From: Chryseobacterium fluminis
GTDB taxonomy: Bacteria > Bacteroidota > Bacteroidia > Flavobacteriales > Weeksellaceae
Length of the DNA: 64,000 bases
Direction of reading: 5' to 3'
Assembly: GCF_026314945.1 (NCBI RefSeq)
Contig: NZ_CP111121.1
Span: 2,418,001 to 2,482,000 of the forward strand
Below the pieces are notes generated by a model. It worked only from the letters and a program-made list of their open reading frames with translations. It had not been told where the DNA came from and ran no database searches. Numbering within the stretch: the stretch's first letter is position 1; every line of letters begins with the position of its first letter. Both the position numbers and the translations under genes were made by a program. Positions 47,210 to 55,440 of this stretch are shown piece by piece.

Positions 47210-47480
47210 TTACCAGAGATTTAACTGATGGATTGATTAGGTTAAAAGCATCACGTTTTTCTGGTTTAACATCTTCATTATTTAATGAAAGAAAAAATAA
47301 AATAGGCAAAGGTATATCTAAACAACCACTAATTTCTTTTAGTTTTGATAGATTAGGTTCCTTAGAATTTGATTCGATTTGAGATAAATAAGTTTGTGTA
47401 ATACCACACGAAGTAGCAAACTCTTTTTGAGTTTGCCCCCTTTGCTTTCTGATATTCCGTATTGTAGTACCTAAATCCAT
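47190..47480 (-). CDS. XRE-family HTH protein, partner of the reverse transcriptase
   Basis: 96 residues. The first 65 form a standard XRE/Cro-like helix-turn-helix: LGTTIRNIRKQRGQTQKEFATSCGITQTYLSQIESNSKEPNLSKLKEIS. The C-terminal 30 residues (NNEDVKPEKRDAFNLINPSVKSLVNEFFKV) are a small helical extension. Its stop lies inside the RT gene, so the two are translated together. In several retron classes a small DNA-binding protein is the effector or regulator; which it is here is unknown. ATG 47480 chosen over a TTG two codons upstream. Confidence 0.88.
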   Translation of the reverse strand: MDLGTTIRNIRKQRGQTQKEFATSCGITQTYLSQIESNSKEPNLSKLKEISGCLDIPLPILFFLSLNNEDVKPEKRDAFNLINPSVKSLVNEFFKV

Positions 47481-47553
47481 GATCAATATATTAAAAAAGT
47501 TTAAAGAAGTGTCGAAGATTGCTAAATAGTTGTGTTGAATCCATATTATTAAA

Positions 47554-47787
47554 TTATTTTGTTAAAAAATTATAGATTAACTCTAAAATATCAGATATTT
47601 CAACCTGATAATGCTTATCAGTTAAACCTTTTTTACTTCTTAACATTGTTAACTTAGCAATTGCCTCGTTTAACAAATTCAATTCAACCTCCGAAAGAGA
47701 ACACTGGCTCTGTGAAATGATAGTTTGTAAATCTTTGATCAAACTATCAATGTTTTTAAGTCTTTTTAATCTAGACATAATATTCAT
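47554..47787 (-). CDS. Small helical protein of unknown function in the retron-like operon
   Basis: 77 residues, predicted nearly all helical with heptad-like leucines (SRLKRLKNIDSLIKDLQTII ... SEVELNLLNEAIAKLTMLRS ... ISDILELIYNFLTK). No known domain, no signal peptide. It is 73 bases upstream of the XRE gene, same strand, and directly downstream of the structured segment. It may be a third component. An ATG three codons in (47778) is an alternative start. Confidence 0.6.
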   Translation of the reverse strand: MNIMSRLKRLKNIDSLIKDLQTIISQSQCSLSEVELNLLNEAIAKLTMLRSKKGLTDKHYQVEISDILELIYNFLTK

Positions 47788-47822
47788 TTTTAAATTATTG
47801 GGGCACTATTGCTCCCTGCTAA

Positions 47823-48036
47823 TTTTCAACAATATATAGCCAATAACCGAATACGTAAGCAATGTTCTCTATGCACTCTTTAACTTCCCTGCTCTCAAAA
47901 ATGGATGAGAGCATAAATCAAACTAAAATCATCTCTACCTAATTCTCAATTAAATCTTATCCAATTATCAAATGGGTTAACCTAGGGGTTAATAATCAAA
48001 TAATCGATTAGCCTATTCCCTATTGATTGTTGAAAA
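47823..48036 (-). ncRNA. Candidate retron msr-msd RNA
   Basis: A 214-base non-coding stretch upstream of the small protein, XRE and RT genes, same strand. Its ends are a perfect 11-bp inverted repeat, TTTTCAACAAT (48036-48026) and ATTGTTGAAAA (47833-47823), placed as retron a1/a2 arms should be. Inside are hairpins TTAACC-CCTA-GGTTAA, CCATTT/AATTGG and a perfect 8-bp stem TGCTCTCA/TGAGAGCA (47890-47913 area) with an 8-nt loop. I cannot assign the branching G or the long msd stem, so this is a candidate based on position and repeats. The rest of 47788-48395 has no coding frame. Confidence 0.45.
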
Positions 48037-48160
48037 GGGTTGAGAGGGTGGAAAGGTTTGGTCTGAAAAGCCTCAATTGTGAGGTATTTAATTCGCATTA
48101 AATAAAAATAAACTCTATTCTGTTACTAACTTTAAAAACATTTTCAAAGAACTACTGATG

Positions 48161-48168
48161 CAAATATA
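48161..48168 (-). promoter_or_regulatory. -7 promoter box for the retron-like operon
   Basis: Minus-strand TATATTTG, about 125 bases before the 5' arm of the candidate ncRNA. No other good box lies between it and the operon. Confidence 0.45.
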
Positions 48169-48395
48169 TAAAAAATTACTCACAGTTAATATAATTTGAT
48201 AATATATTTTAATAAAATCACATAAATAATTGATAATCAGTTATTAAAATCCATTATCTACAGCAGAGTAAATACAGAAAGGTGTAACATTCAGCTTTAA
48301 GCTATCTAAATCCAATAAACTACACTTCGAGCATTTACATTTAAGAGAACGAAGTATCGTCTTAAAAATAATAAAATCCCAGCACTCGCTAGAAT

Positions 48396-48656
48396 TTACT
48401 CATCAATCTTATATTTTTCAATATCAAATTCAAAATTAAATAGTTCCTTAGGCGAAATTTTAAATGCTGAAGCCATTTTAAGAAGAGTTTCAATGGTAGG
48501 ATTTCCTTTACCATTTTCATATTTATTATAATTACTGGAATCAAAAACCGAGTTTTGTGCAACGGCGTCCATAGAATTATATTTTTCCTTTCTTATCTCT
48601 TTGAGATGTTCAGAAAAACACTGCATGTACAATTTTAAAACGTCTTTGCTATCCAT
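48396..48656 (-). CDS. XRE-family transcriptional regulator
   Basis: 86 residues with a central HTH (HLKEIRKEKYNSMDAVAQNSVFDSSNYNKYENGKGNPTIETLLKMASAFKISPKELFNF), where the recognition helix is SSNYNKYENG. The tail DIEKYKIDE is acidic. ATG 48656 is chosen, since the longer frame adds a hydrophobic stretch (LIEILKLLLIIKL) that does not belong to the family. A perfect 18-bp palindrome lies 46 bases upstream, probably its own operator. Confidence 0.85.
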   Translation of the reverse strand: MDSKDVLKLYMQCFSEHLKEIRKEKYNSMDAVAQNSVFDSSNYNKYENGKGNPTIETLLKMASAFKISPKELFNFEFDIEKYKIDE

Positions 48657-48702
48657 TAATTTTATAATTAATAGCAATTTTAGAATTTCAATCAAATATT
48701 TC

Positions 48703-48720
48703 ATGGTAATATATTACCAT
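48703..48720. promoter_or_regulatory. Perfect 18-bp palindrome, probable XRE operator
   Basis: ATGGTAATATATTACCAT, symmetric over all 18 bases. It sits between the XRE gene and the divergent promoter of the structured RNA, so it could control both. Confidence 0.6.
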
Positions 48721-48781
48721 ATATCAGAAAATTTATTATTTTTGTCTACAGATTATATCTGAAGATGTAATTTTGCGATAC

Positions 48782-48954
48782 TTCAAAGAAATATAGAAGC
48801 TATTGCTTAGAATCTCGACTTGAAAACTGGTAATTTAAAAGCAACGAGAAGATAAGCAGGAAGCTCACGACCTAGGCGTGGGTTCTCCTTATCTGTTGCA
48901 CGGTATACCAGTACCTCAAGTCGGATATTGTAGAGTCCCATGCCGTTTTTTATT
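48782..48954 (+). ncRNA. Rod-like structured RNA, 6S-like candidate
   Basis: Nested complementary blocks fold this stretch into one long interrupted rod: CGACTTGA (48816-48823) with TCAAGTCG (48916-48923); ACTGGTA (48826-48832) with TACCAGT (48906-48912); GCAAC (48841-48845) with GTTGC (48895-48899); AGATAAG (48850-48856) with CTTATCT (48888-48894); CTCACG (48864-48869) with CGTGGG (48877-48882). TAATTTTG at 48768-48775 is a -7 box giving a start near 48782, and a T6 run at 48946-48951 marks the likely end. A rod with an internal bulge and no coding frame suits 6S RNA, including the Rfam 6S-Flavo class, but I cannot confirm the family. Confidence 0.5.
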
Positions 48955-49081
48955 TCATGCTGTTCTGCCTTTCTACAATTATTTTTTCTAAGCCTGCTTT
49001 ATCCCATAAGTATCATGACAGGTTACGGTGGAGTGTACAATCCATTGCGGCTTTCGGGCCAGAAAAAACTAAAATCTATTA

Positions 49082-49618
49082 ATGATAAAAAAATGCAGAC
49101 CTATGAAAAAAACCAGAACCCCCCAATTTTCGGCAGCGGGCAAAAAGCACTCTGCCCTACAGCAGATGGAGACTTATTTCCAGTTCCATGACCTAACCAA
49201 TTCTAAAAACAGATTAAACAATATTGTCAATTATGCAGTAAAAAAGAACAGCTGGATCAAAGAAGAACCCTCTGACCTTTTTCATTTTCGCCAGTCTATG
49301 AAATCGCTGGTGCGGGCAGGCTACCGCATCACGCTTAAGGAAAACAAATGGGAAGCCGATGACAAGAAAGAAAATGCTACCCCACTGCTTCTCGGCTCAC
49401 TTTCAGAGAAGGAATACCGGAATCCCCTGTTGGTCTTTAAGAAAGCATTTTCAGAATACAGCGTCCGGGAATTTGACTATTTTATGAGCGGAATGATCTA
49501 TTCCTCCCTCGGCGTCTACGACAGTGTCCCGGAAAAAAATATCGTGAGCCCGTACATTCACCTGACCAAAATGCTGGATGCCGCCCACCTTATTCTTGAA
49601 CGGAGAAGCAGGAAATAA
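49082..49618 (+). CDS. Unknown cytoplasmic protein
   Basis: 178 residues, basic at the N terminus (KKTRTPQFSAAGKKHSALQQMETYFQFHDL) with mixed helices after. No signal peptide, membrane segment or recognised domain. It is less AT-rich than the retron-like island before it, so it probably belongs to the core or to another module. ATG 49103 (MKKTRTPQ) is an equally good start. Followed by the repeat element at 49623-49788. An overlapping frame at 48940-49191 has no protein character and is left out. Confidence 0.7.
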   Translation: MIKKCRPMKKTRTPQFSAAGKKHSALQQMETYFQFHDLTNSKNRLNNIVNYAVKKNSWIKEEPSDLFHFRQSMKSLVRAGYRITLKENKWEADDKKENATPLLLGSLSEKEYRNPLLVFKKAFSEYSVREFDYFMSGMIYSSLGVYDSVPEKNIVSPYIHLTKMLDAAHLILERRSRK

Positions 49619-49622
49619 AAAT

Positions 49623-49788
49623 CCCGCTACCGCACAAATCCTTACCCGCTACCCACGACGCTACCGCACGAATCCTTTCGTGTGGTTTTAATAATATACT
49701 CAGATATTCTTAAAACAATTTTATTTTTTTTTCTGTAAGCCACACGATACAATCGTGCGGCAGCGGGTGATAGAATCGTGCGGCAGCA
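49623..49788. repeat. Large imperfect inverted repeat with CCGCACGA units
   Basis: The left part (49623-49685) contains CCGCTACCGCACAAATCC and CTACCGCACGAATCC...CGTGTGG; the right part (49740-49788) is its reverse complement with changes (CCACACGATACAATCGTGCG, GAATCGTGCGGCAGCA). About 55 AT-rich bases lie between. Each arm has two CCGCACGA-type units. Could form a long cruciform; resembles a MITE or REP cluster. No terminal T-run. Confidence 0.7.
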
Positions 49789-49852
49789 GTTTACTAAAAT
49801 TCCGGAAATAGTCTGCGGTTTTCTTATTTTTACGGTGATAAAGAAATAGGAT

Positions 49853-50443
49853 ATGAAGAAAATAGAACAGAAAATAGATGAAGCCTTCAGAAATACCTTC
49901 CTTTTCCCAAGGGAAAAGGTGGTGACCGATTTTTTGGCCGGGGTGATGAATTCGAAATATAAGTTCAGAGAGGATGATCAGAAAATTGAAGTGATCAGCT
50001 TATATTATTATGCCTCAAGTCCGTTAAGCTTTTTATTTGCGATGCCTCATTACGGATATTATTCTCCTGATAAAACCACAGGTATCGCAGAGCTGCATTT
50101 AAAAGAATATGCCTTGGAAGACTACTCTCCTGCTGATGTTCAGGAATTGTGTAAAACAGTTCTGGACGAAAACGGTATTGATTATTCTGCTTATCTGGAT
50201 GAAGAGGATCAGTTGGATTATGCGCACTACTGGGAAAACCAGTTCGGTCTGGAATGTGATTTTTTAATGAACTGCTGGAGACATGCGAAAGAAAAAACAC
50301 AATCTAAAATGCTGGGATTTTTAGAATCTTCAGATAGCGGAGGTGGAATGTATGATTTAAATAACGGGTATGATGTTCCGTTCGATGTTGATCTTGATGA
50401 ATATCTGCAAGCTCAGGGTTTCAGTATTCAAAAAGTAAACTAA
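49853..50443 (+). CDS. Unknown acidic cytoplasmic protein
   Basis: 196 residues, strongly acidic in the second half (ENGIDYSAYLDEEDQLDYAHYWENQ; DVDLDEYLQAQGFSIQKVN) with many Tyr. No signal peptide or membrane segment and no family that I recognise. The middle has LFAMPHYGYYSPDKTTGIAELHLKEYALEDYSPADVQELC. Stands alone between the repeat and a 260-base gap. That gap (50444-50704) holds a short run that reads GNGRNGKDVGNLMSQQGVVL in one frame, perhaps the end of a lost gene, and the promoter region of the next gene. Confidence 0.7.
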   Translation: MKKIEQKIDEAFRNTFLFPREKVVTDFLAGVMNSKYKFREDDQKIEVISLYYYASSPLSFLFAMPHYGYYSPDKTTGIAELHLKEYALEDYSPADVQELCKTVLDENGIDYSAYLDEEDQLDYAHYWENQFGLECDFLMNCWRHAKEKTQSKMLGFLESSDSGGGMYDLNNGYDVPFDVDLDEYLQAQGFSIQKVN

Positions 50444-50704
50444 TTCCTCTATAACCTGCCTGTGGTATATGTGAAGGAGTAAAACGGACATTCCACCGGG
50501 TCGCAGCGGGAAACGGAAGAAATGGTAAAGACGTTGGAAATCTGATGTCCCAGCAGGGTGTTGTATTAAAATTATAAACACTTAGCAGATAATTAATAAA
50601 TATAAATTTATTTTTTTCACAAAACAGTGTGTTTTTTTCATCTTTGCCCGTTTTTTGCTGTTGCCTCCCTATCCATCACTTTATATTAATGAAAATATAC
50701 GATT

Positions 50705-51457
50705 ATGAAAAAGCATCTCACTCTGGTATTTTGCGCACTTCTTTTAACGGAAGCCGGTGCCCAGGAGGTCAGTACTGTTCCTGCGGAAAAACTCAATATC
50801 ATTAAAACCAATGTCACCGCGTACGCATTCCGGAATATCAACTTAACGTACGAAAGGTCATTCAACAGATGGCTGTCTGTGAATGTGGGATTCGGCACCA
50901 TGCCTGAAGGAAAAGTCCCCTTTATGAATTCATTTTTAAGTGATGAAGATGAGAAAAGATTTCAGAATCTTGAAGTTAAAATGTTTAATTTCACCATCGA
51001 GCCCCGTGTATATATTGGGCAGGGTTATGGGAAAGGATTTTATTTTGCACCGTATTACCGGTATTCCAAAGTTACTTCCAATACATTCGATTTTTATTAC
51101 GATTATAATTTCAGCGGAACTACTTATCAGATTCCGTTGCAGGGCCACGGAGATACCCGCGGAAACAGCGGCGGACTGATGGTGGGTGCCCAGTTTTTCC
51201 TTACCCGAAGCCAGAATCTTGTCCTCGATTTCTGGATTGCAGGCGCGCATTACGGCAGCGGTAAGGGCGAGTTCAGAATGACCAGTGACGTTGTCCTTAC
51301 TCCCGATATGCAGGCTCAGCTGAAACAGGAAATAGAAAATCTCGACATTCCTGTTGTCGACTATACTGTAGAGACCAATGCCAATGGTGCCGTAGTAAAA
51401 GTGGACGGCCCGTGGCTAGGCTTCAGGAGCGGATTATCCATAGGCTATCGGTTCTAG
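50705..51457 (+). CDS. DUF3575-like outer-membrane beta-barrel protein
   Basis: 250 residues. Signal peptide MKKHLTLVFCALLLTEAGAQ, then KLNIIKTNVTAYAFRNINLTYERSFNRWLSVNVGFG, the DUF3575 start pattern. Beta-strand alternation throughout, GGLMVGAQFFLTRSQNLVLDFWIAGAHYGSGKGEF in the middle, and a closing strand GFRSGLSIGYRF with terminal Phe, as in BAM substrates. Function unknown. It is 57 bases before the MHS transporter gene on the same strand; a link is possible but not clear. Confidence 0.8.
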   Translation: MKKHLTLVFCALLLTEAGAQEVSTVPAEKLNIIKTNVTAYAFRNINLTYERSFNRWLSVNVGFGTMPEGKVPFMNSFLSDEDEKRFQNLEVKMFNFTIEPRVYIGQGYGKGFYFAPYYRYSKVTSNTFDFYYDYNFSGTTYQIPLQGHGDTRGNSGGLMVGAQFFLTRSQNLVLDFWIAGAHYGSGKGEFRMTSDVVLTPDMQAQLKQEIENLDIPVVDYTVETNANGAVVKVDGPWLGFRSGLSIGYRF

Positions 51458-51514
51458 GATAAAAATATAGGGAAACATTTTGACAGGTAGGGGAAAAATA
51501 AATATCTTTCCCTT

Positions 51515-52807
51515 ATGAATTCACCACAAATCACCACGGCCCAGAGAATTAAAGCGATCGTAGGCGGATCTATAGGAAACCTGGTAGAATGGTATGACTG
51601 GTATGCCTATGCTGCCTTTGCCATTTATTTTTCCAATTCTTTTTTTCCGGACTCGGATCTTACGGCACAATTATTAAATACGGCAGGAATTTTTGCGGTA
51701 GGGTTTCTTATGCGGCCTTTCGGAGGATGGCTTTTCGGAAGTATTGCCGACAGAGTGGGAAGAAAAAAGGCGATGACCCTCTCTGTTCTCCTGATGTCAT
51801 TCGGGTCATTATTAATCGCCTTAACCCCAACGTATAAAACAATAGGCGTCCTGGCTCCCCTTCTCTTATTGGTAGCCCGTCTTTTACAGGGATTAAGCGT
51901 AGGCGGTGAATATGGTGTTTCCGCAACGTACCTCAGCGAAATGGCGACAAGCGAAAGGAGAGGATTTTATTCGAGTTTTCAATATGTAACCCTTATTGGC
52001 GGACAGCTGATCGCATTGGGTATTCAGCTGATTTTGCAGAAACTGTTATTATCGGAAACCCAGCTGGAAGACTGGGGCTGGAGAATTCCTTTTGTCATCG
52101 GGGCCCTGCTTTCTGTGATCGCCCTGTATTTACGGGCCAATCTTCATGAAACTGAAGCCTTTGAAAACAAAAAGCAGGCTGATGTGAATAAAAAAGGATC
52201 TGTAAAAGAACTTTTGAAACATCCGAAAGCGCTCATTACTGTGGTGGGATTAACGCTTGGTGGTACACTGGCCTTTTATACGTATACTACTTATATGCAG
52301 AAATTCCTCGTGAACACGGTTCATCTTACCAAAGAAGAATCTACACTCATTTCTTTTATTTCATTATTCATATTCGCTTGCCTGCAGCCCGTTTTCGGTG
52401 CTTTATCAGATAAAATCGGGAGAAGGCCTTTATTATTAAGTTTCGGAATACTGGGAACTGTTTTCACCTATCCCCTTTTAAATGCTTTAAGTACCACAAC
52501 CTCGATGTGGGGTGCTTTCTTTTTAATTATGTCTGCATTAATTATCGTGAGTGGGTATACCTCCATCAATGCCGTTGTAAAGGCAGAGCTTTTTCCATCA
52601 GAAGTAAGAGCCTTGGGAGTAGGACTTCCGTACGCATTAACGGTCGCCGTCTTTGGCGGAACAGCAGAGTATATCGCTCTTTGGTTCAAGCAGGCACAGG
52701 TAGAACATTATTTCTACTGGTATATTACAGCGTGTATTTTCTTCTCTTTCATCGTATATGCAACTATGAAAGACACGAAAAAAAATTCTGCACTGGACAG
52801 AGATTAA
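51515..52807 (+). CDS. MHS-type MFS transporter (metabolite:H+ symporter)
   Basis: 430 residues, 12 membrane segments. The start GSIGNLVEWYDWYAYAAFAIYFSNSFFPD is the metabolite:H+ symporter subfamily signature, and RPFGGWLFGSIADRVGRKKAM is the loop 2-3 MFS motif. GLSVGGEYGVSATYLSEMA and a second DKIGRRPLL copy follow. Close relatives carry alpha-ketoglutarate, proline/betaine or shikimate; the substrate is not readable here. It ends in the strongest hairpin of the window. Confidence 0.92.
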   Translation: MNSPQITTAQRIKAIVGGSIGNLVEWYDWYAYAAFAIYFSNSFFPDSDLTAQLLNTAGIFAVGFLMRPFGGWLFGSIADRVGRKKAMTLSVLLMSFGSLLIALTPTYKTIGVLAPLLLLVARLLQGLSVGGEYGVSATYLSEMATSERRGFYSSFQYVTLIGGQLIALGIQLILQKLLLSETQLEDWGWRIPFVIGALLSVIALYLRANLHETEAFENKKQADVNKKGSVKELLKHPKALITVVGLTLGGTLAFYTYTTYMQKFLVNTVHLTKEESTLISFISLFIFACLQPVFGALSDKIGRRPLLLSFGILGTVFTYPLLNALSTTTSMWGAFFLIMSALIIVSGYTSINAVVKAELFPSEVRALGVGLPYALTVAVFGGTAEYIALWFKQAQVEHYFYWYITACIFFSFIVYATMKDTKKNSALDRD

Positions 52808-52820
52808 TATATCCGGCTAT

Positions 52821-52866
52821 AACATCGGGGCGGCTCAGATAAATCTGAGCCGCCCCGATGTTTATT
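52821..52866. terminator. Strong bidirectional terminator after the MHS gene
   Basis: A perfect 20-bp GC-rich stem (52821-52840 with 52843-52862) and a tiny AA loop, with a T-rich tail on the plus strand. It also ends the 70-residue minus-strand gene. Confidence 0.92.
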
Positions 52867-52867
52867 T

Positions 52868-53080
52868 TTAATGATAAGCCTGCTTAAACTTTTCAATGAT
52901 ATTATCCAGATTATGCCGCTGTACATATACGCTCTTCACCTCTTCGTACCTCGGAGATTTATAGAAAACCTCGTGGAAATCCATACTTCCGTTACCTACT
53001 TTTACCACTTTCTGTACTTCGATATTTAATTTTTTCAATTCCTCCTTAAAACTGTGGAATTCATCATTAATATTATTCAT
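52868..53080 (-). CDS. Small unknown protein
   Basis: 70 residues, charged and helical (NDEFHSFKEELKKLNIEVQKVVKVGNGSMDFHEVFYKSPRYEEV...). No domain recognised. Kept as a gene because its composition is protein-like and its stop abuts the strong terminator. The gap 53081-53355 behind it is AT-rich and holds nothing else that I can support. Confidence 0.6.
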   Translation of the reverse strand: MNNINDEFHSFKEELKKLNIEVQKVVKVGNGSMDFHEVFYKSPRYEEVKSVYVQRHNLDNIIEKFKQAYH

Positions 53081-53355
53081 TTATATTTTTGGATTTAGGG
53101 TTAAAATTACTTTTTTATATCAAACACCCTACCAATTTATAGGGGTGATGTCGAAATTCACATTAAAGTTAGTAAATTTATTGGTACTAATCCCACATTA
53201 TGTTAGCATTTTTGTAGTTTATTTTATATTATGTCGACTATTTCGTAAAATTTCCGCTGCTTGTTTAGATTTAATATGTATAAAAAATTTAAACAAACAT
53301 CCTGAAACCTTTTACCCAAGGCATTTTTGAGATATTCACGGGTAAATTGTATAAA

Positions 53356-53396
53356 AAAGAGAGCCGTGTATTCCGGCCCTCTTCTTTAGATCTTCG
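53356..53396 (-). terminator. Terminator of the ABC exporter gene
   Basis: Interrupted stem AAGAG-A-GCCG / CGGC-C-CTCTT with a T-run on the minus strand (A6 at 53352-53357 on plus). Confidence 0.7.
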
Positions 53397-53407
53397 TTAT
53401 GTAAGTT

Positions 53408-55162
53408 TTAACTTTCCTTTTCGTCGATTTCAACTTCATGTCTCAACTGCGCTTTGTACAAGGTCGCATAATATCCGTTTTTATCAAGAAGTTCCAGATG
53501 TTTTCCTTCTTCCACAATTTTTCCATGTTCCATTACAATGATCTTGTCTGCCTTTTCAATGGTTGAAAGCCGGTGTGCAATGATAATGGACGTTCTGTTC
53601 TTTGTAATTTTTTCTGTAGCGCTCTGGATCAGTTTTTCACTTTCATGATCAATGGAAGAAGTGGCTTCGTCTAAAATTAAAATCTTAGGATCTGATAAAT
53701 AGGCTCTCAAAAATGACAATAGCTGTCTTTGGCCGAGAGAAATCGATGACCCTCTTTCACTCACCACATAATCGTACCCTCCCGGAAGCTGCTCGATAAA
53801 CTGGTCCACTTCAATTTCCTTCGCTCCCGCTTTTATTTTTTCTAAAGTAACGGATTCATCTCCAAATGCAAGATTTTCGAAAATACTTCCGTGGAACAGG
53901 AAAACATCCTGCAGCACAACTCCGATATGGCTTCTTAAATTATACAGCTCATAGTCTTTAAGGTCTACATCATCAATCAGAATATTTCCGGAATTAATGT
54001 CATACAGCCGGGTGATGAGACTGATAATCGTGGATTTTCCGGCTCCGGTAGCACCTACAATAGCCACCGTTTCTCCGGGATTTACCGTAAAATCGATTCC
54101 CTTCAGGACCTCCTGTTTTTCATCGTAGGCAAAATGAACATTTTTAAATTCAATCTTACCGTCAAAATGATCTTTCTGCACTGTTCCTGTATTCGGCATC
54201 GAATTTTCCTCATCCATTAAACCCAACACCCTTTCTGCCCCTACAATACCTCTCTGGATATTGTTAAACCGGTCTGCAATCTGCCGCAACGGACGGATCA
54301 GCATTGAAATATACTGTATAAACGCAATCACGACTCCCGCACTGATGGTGATATAGCCGCCATAAAAAAGGATAAACCCGATGAAGAGGGAAGAAATTAA
54401 TTCTACCACCGGAAAGAACAGTGAGAAAATAAAAACGGTTCTTAATAATGCTCCTTTCAAAGTGATATTAATGTCATCGAATTTTTTAAACTCAGCTCCC
54501 TGTCTGTTGAACACCTGAATGATCGGCATCCCGGCAAGTCTCTCCTGAACAAAAGAGTTCTGTGTAGACGTCCAGTTTCTTTCATCACCAAATGCCTTTT
54601 TCAGTCTTTTCTGGAAAAACCTCGTGATCATAACCATCAAAGGCAGAATCGCCAATGTGATGTAGCTCAGGTGAACATCGGTATTGAACATCATGATCAG
54701 GACGAATATAATTCTCAGAATATCTCCGAAAACCATCAGGAAGCCGTCTGTATAAACCGTAGCAATAGTCTCGACATCTCCTACCGCCCTCGTTACAAGC
54801 TGCCCGATAGGGGTTTTATCAAAAAAAGAAGTTTTAAAATAAATAAGTTTAGCATAAAGCCTTTCCCTGATATCTCTGATTACATTCTGAGAGATAAAAT
54901 TGGAGAAATACACCAGGAAAAAGTTTAAAAAGGTTTCTGCAAACACCAGTCCTACCAAAATGTAGATGTGTTTCATCATTAAAGCCTTGTCCTGCAGTTT
55001 GGTAATATCGTTGTCCACCACTTCCATCGTGAGATAAGGTCTATAGGTGGAAACGATTGAGAGTATGATGGAAATGATCAGCGTAAAGATGAACCAAGAA
55101 CGGAATTTCATCCCGATAAAGAACAGCCTCCTAATAATCCCCCAGGTATCTTGTTTTTTCAT
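53408..55162 (-). CDS. ABC exporter, fused membrane and ATPase domains (MsbA/MDR type)
   Basis: 584 residues. Six membrane segments (about 15-320) are followed by an ATPase domain: Walker A GATGAGKST, Q-loop LQDVF, signature ISLGQRQ, Walker B ILILDEATSS, and H-loop IIAHRLST. It works as a homodimer or with a second half-transporter; lipid, drug or peptide export are all possible. It ends in an acidic tail (RHEVEIDEKES). Start ATG 55162. Gene order with truA and the small membrane protein suggests one minus-strand operon, though 278 bases separate it from the upstream gene. Confidence 0.94.
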   Translation of the reverse strand: MKKQDTWGIIRRLFFIGMKFRSWFIFTLIISIILSIVSTYRPYLTMEVVDNDITKLQDKALMMKHIYILVGLVFAETFLNFFLVYFSNFISQNVIRDIRERLYAKLIYFKTSFFDKTPIGQLVTRAVGDVETIATVYTDGFLMVFGDILRIIFVLIMMFNTDVHLSYITLAILPLMVMITRFFQKRLKKAFGDERNWTSTQNSFVQERLAGMPIIQVFNRQGAEFKKFDDINITLKGALLRTVFIFSLFFPVVELISSLFIGFILFYGGYITISAGVVIAFIQYISMLIRPLRQIADRFNNIQRGIVGAERVLGLMDEENSMPNTGTVQKDHFDGKIEFKNVHFAYDEKQEVLKGIDFTVNPGETVAIVGATGAGKSTIISLITRLYDINSGNILIDDVDLKDYELYNLRSHIGVVLQDVFLFHGSIFENLAFGDESVTLEKIKAGAKEIEVDQFIEQLPGGYDYVVSERGSSISLGQRQLLSFLRAYLSDPKILILDEATSSIDHESEKLIQSATEKITKNRTSIIIAHRLSTIEKADKIIVMEHGKIVEEGKHLELLDKNGYYATLYKAQLRHEVEIDEKES

Positions 55163-55271
55163 TGTACGAGTTGAAGAAAGAATTAAAATAAAATTCTATG
55201 CAAAAATAAGACTTTCTAATTTCTCAGCCTTTACAACTTTGCGAATTCCTGATGAAAAATTAAGATTAAAA

Positions 55272-55385
55272 TTATTTACGGTGTAGATGATTTCTATCCC
55301 GGTCTGTCACCGCGCCCGTTTTCCCGTTATTTTTTCTTTGAGAAGCTGTTTCCGGCTTTTTGCGCATGGTATTTCGGGTCATCAT
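55272..55385 (-). other. Possible small basic ORF between ABC exporter and upstream gene
   Basis: A 37-codon frame (MMTRNTMRKKPETASQRKNN..., ending DRNHLHRK) with ATG at 55385, highly basic. A second frame of 33 codons (MFQSHRFNYQHKHSHDDPKY...) overlaps it. One of them may be real, but neither has support beyond open frame and composition. Confidence 0.25.
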
Positions 55386-55440
55386 GGCTGTGTTTATGTT
55401 GGTAATTAAAACGGTGGCTTTGAAACATCAGTCCACCACA

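Noticed and set aside
48940..49191. 83-codon plus-strand frame after the structured RNA
   Set aside because: Overlaps the better 49082 gene in another frame and begins in the RNA tail; hydrophobic start followed by non-protein-like sequence.
53145..53330. 61-codon plus-strand frame in the gap before the ABC exporter
   Set aside because: AT-rich, no promoter or protein pattern, not supported.
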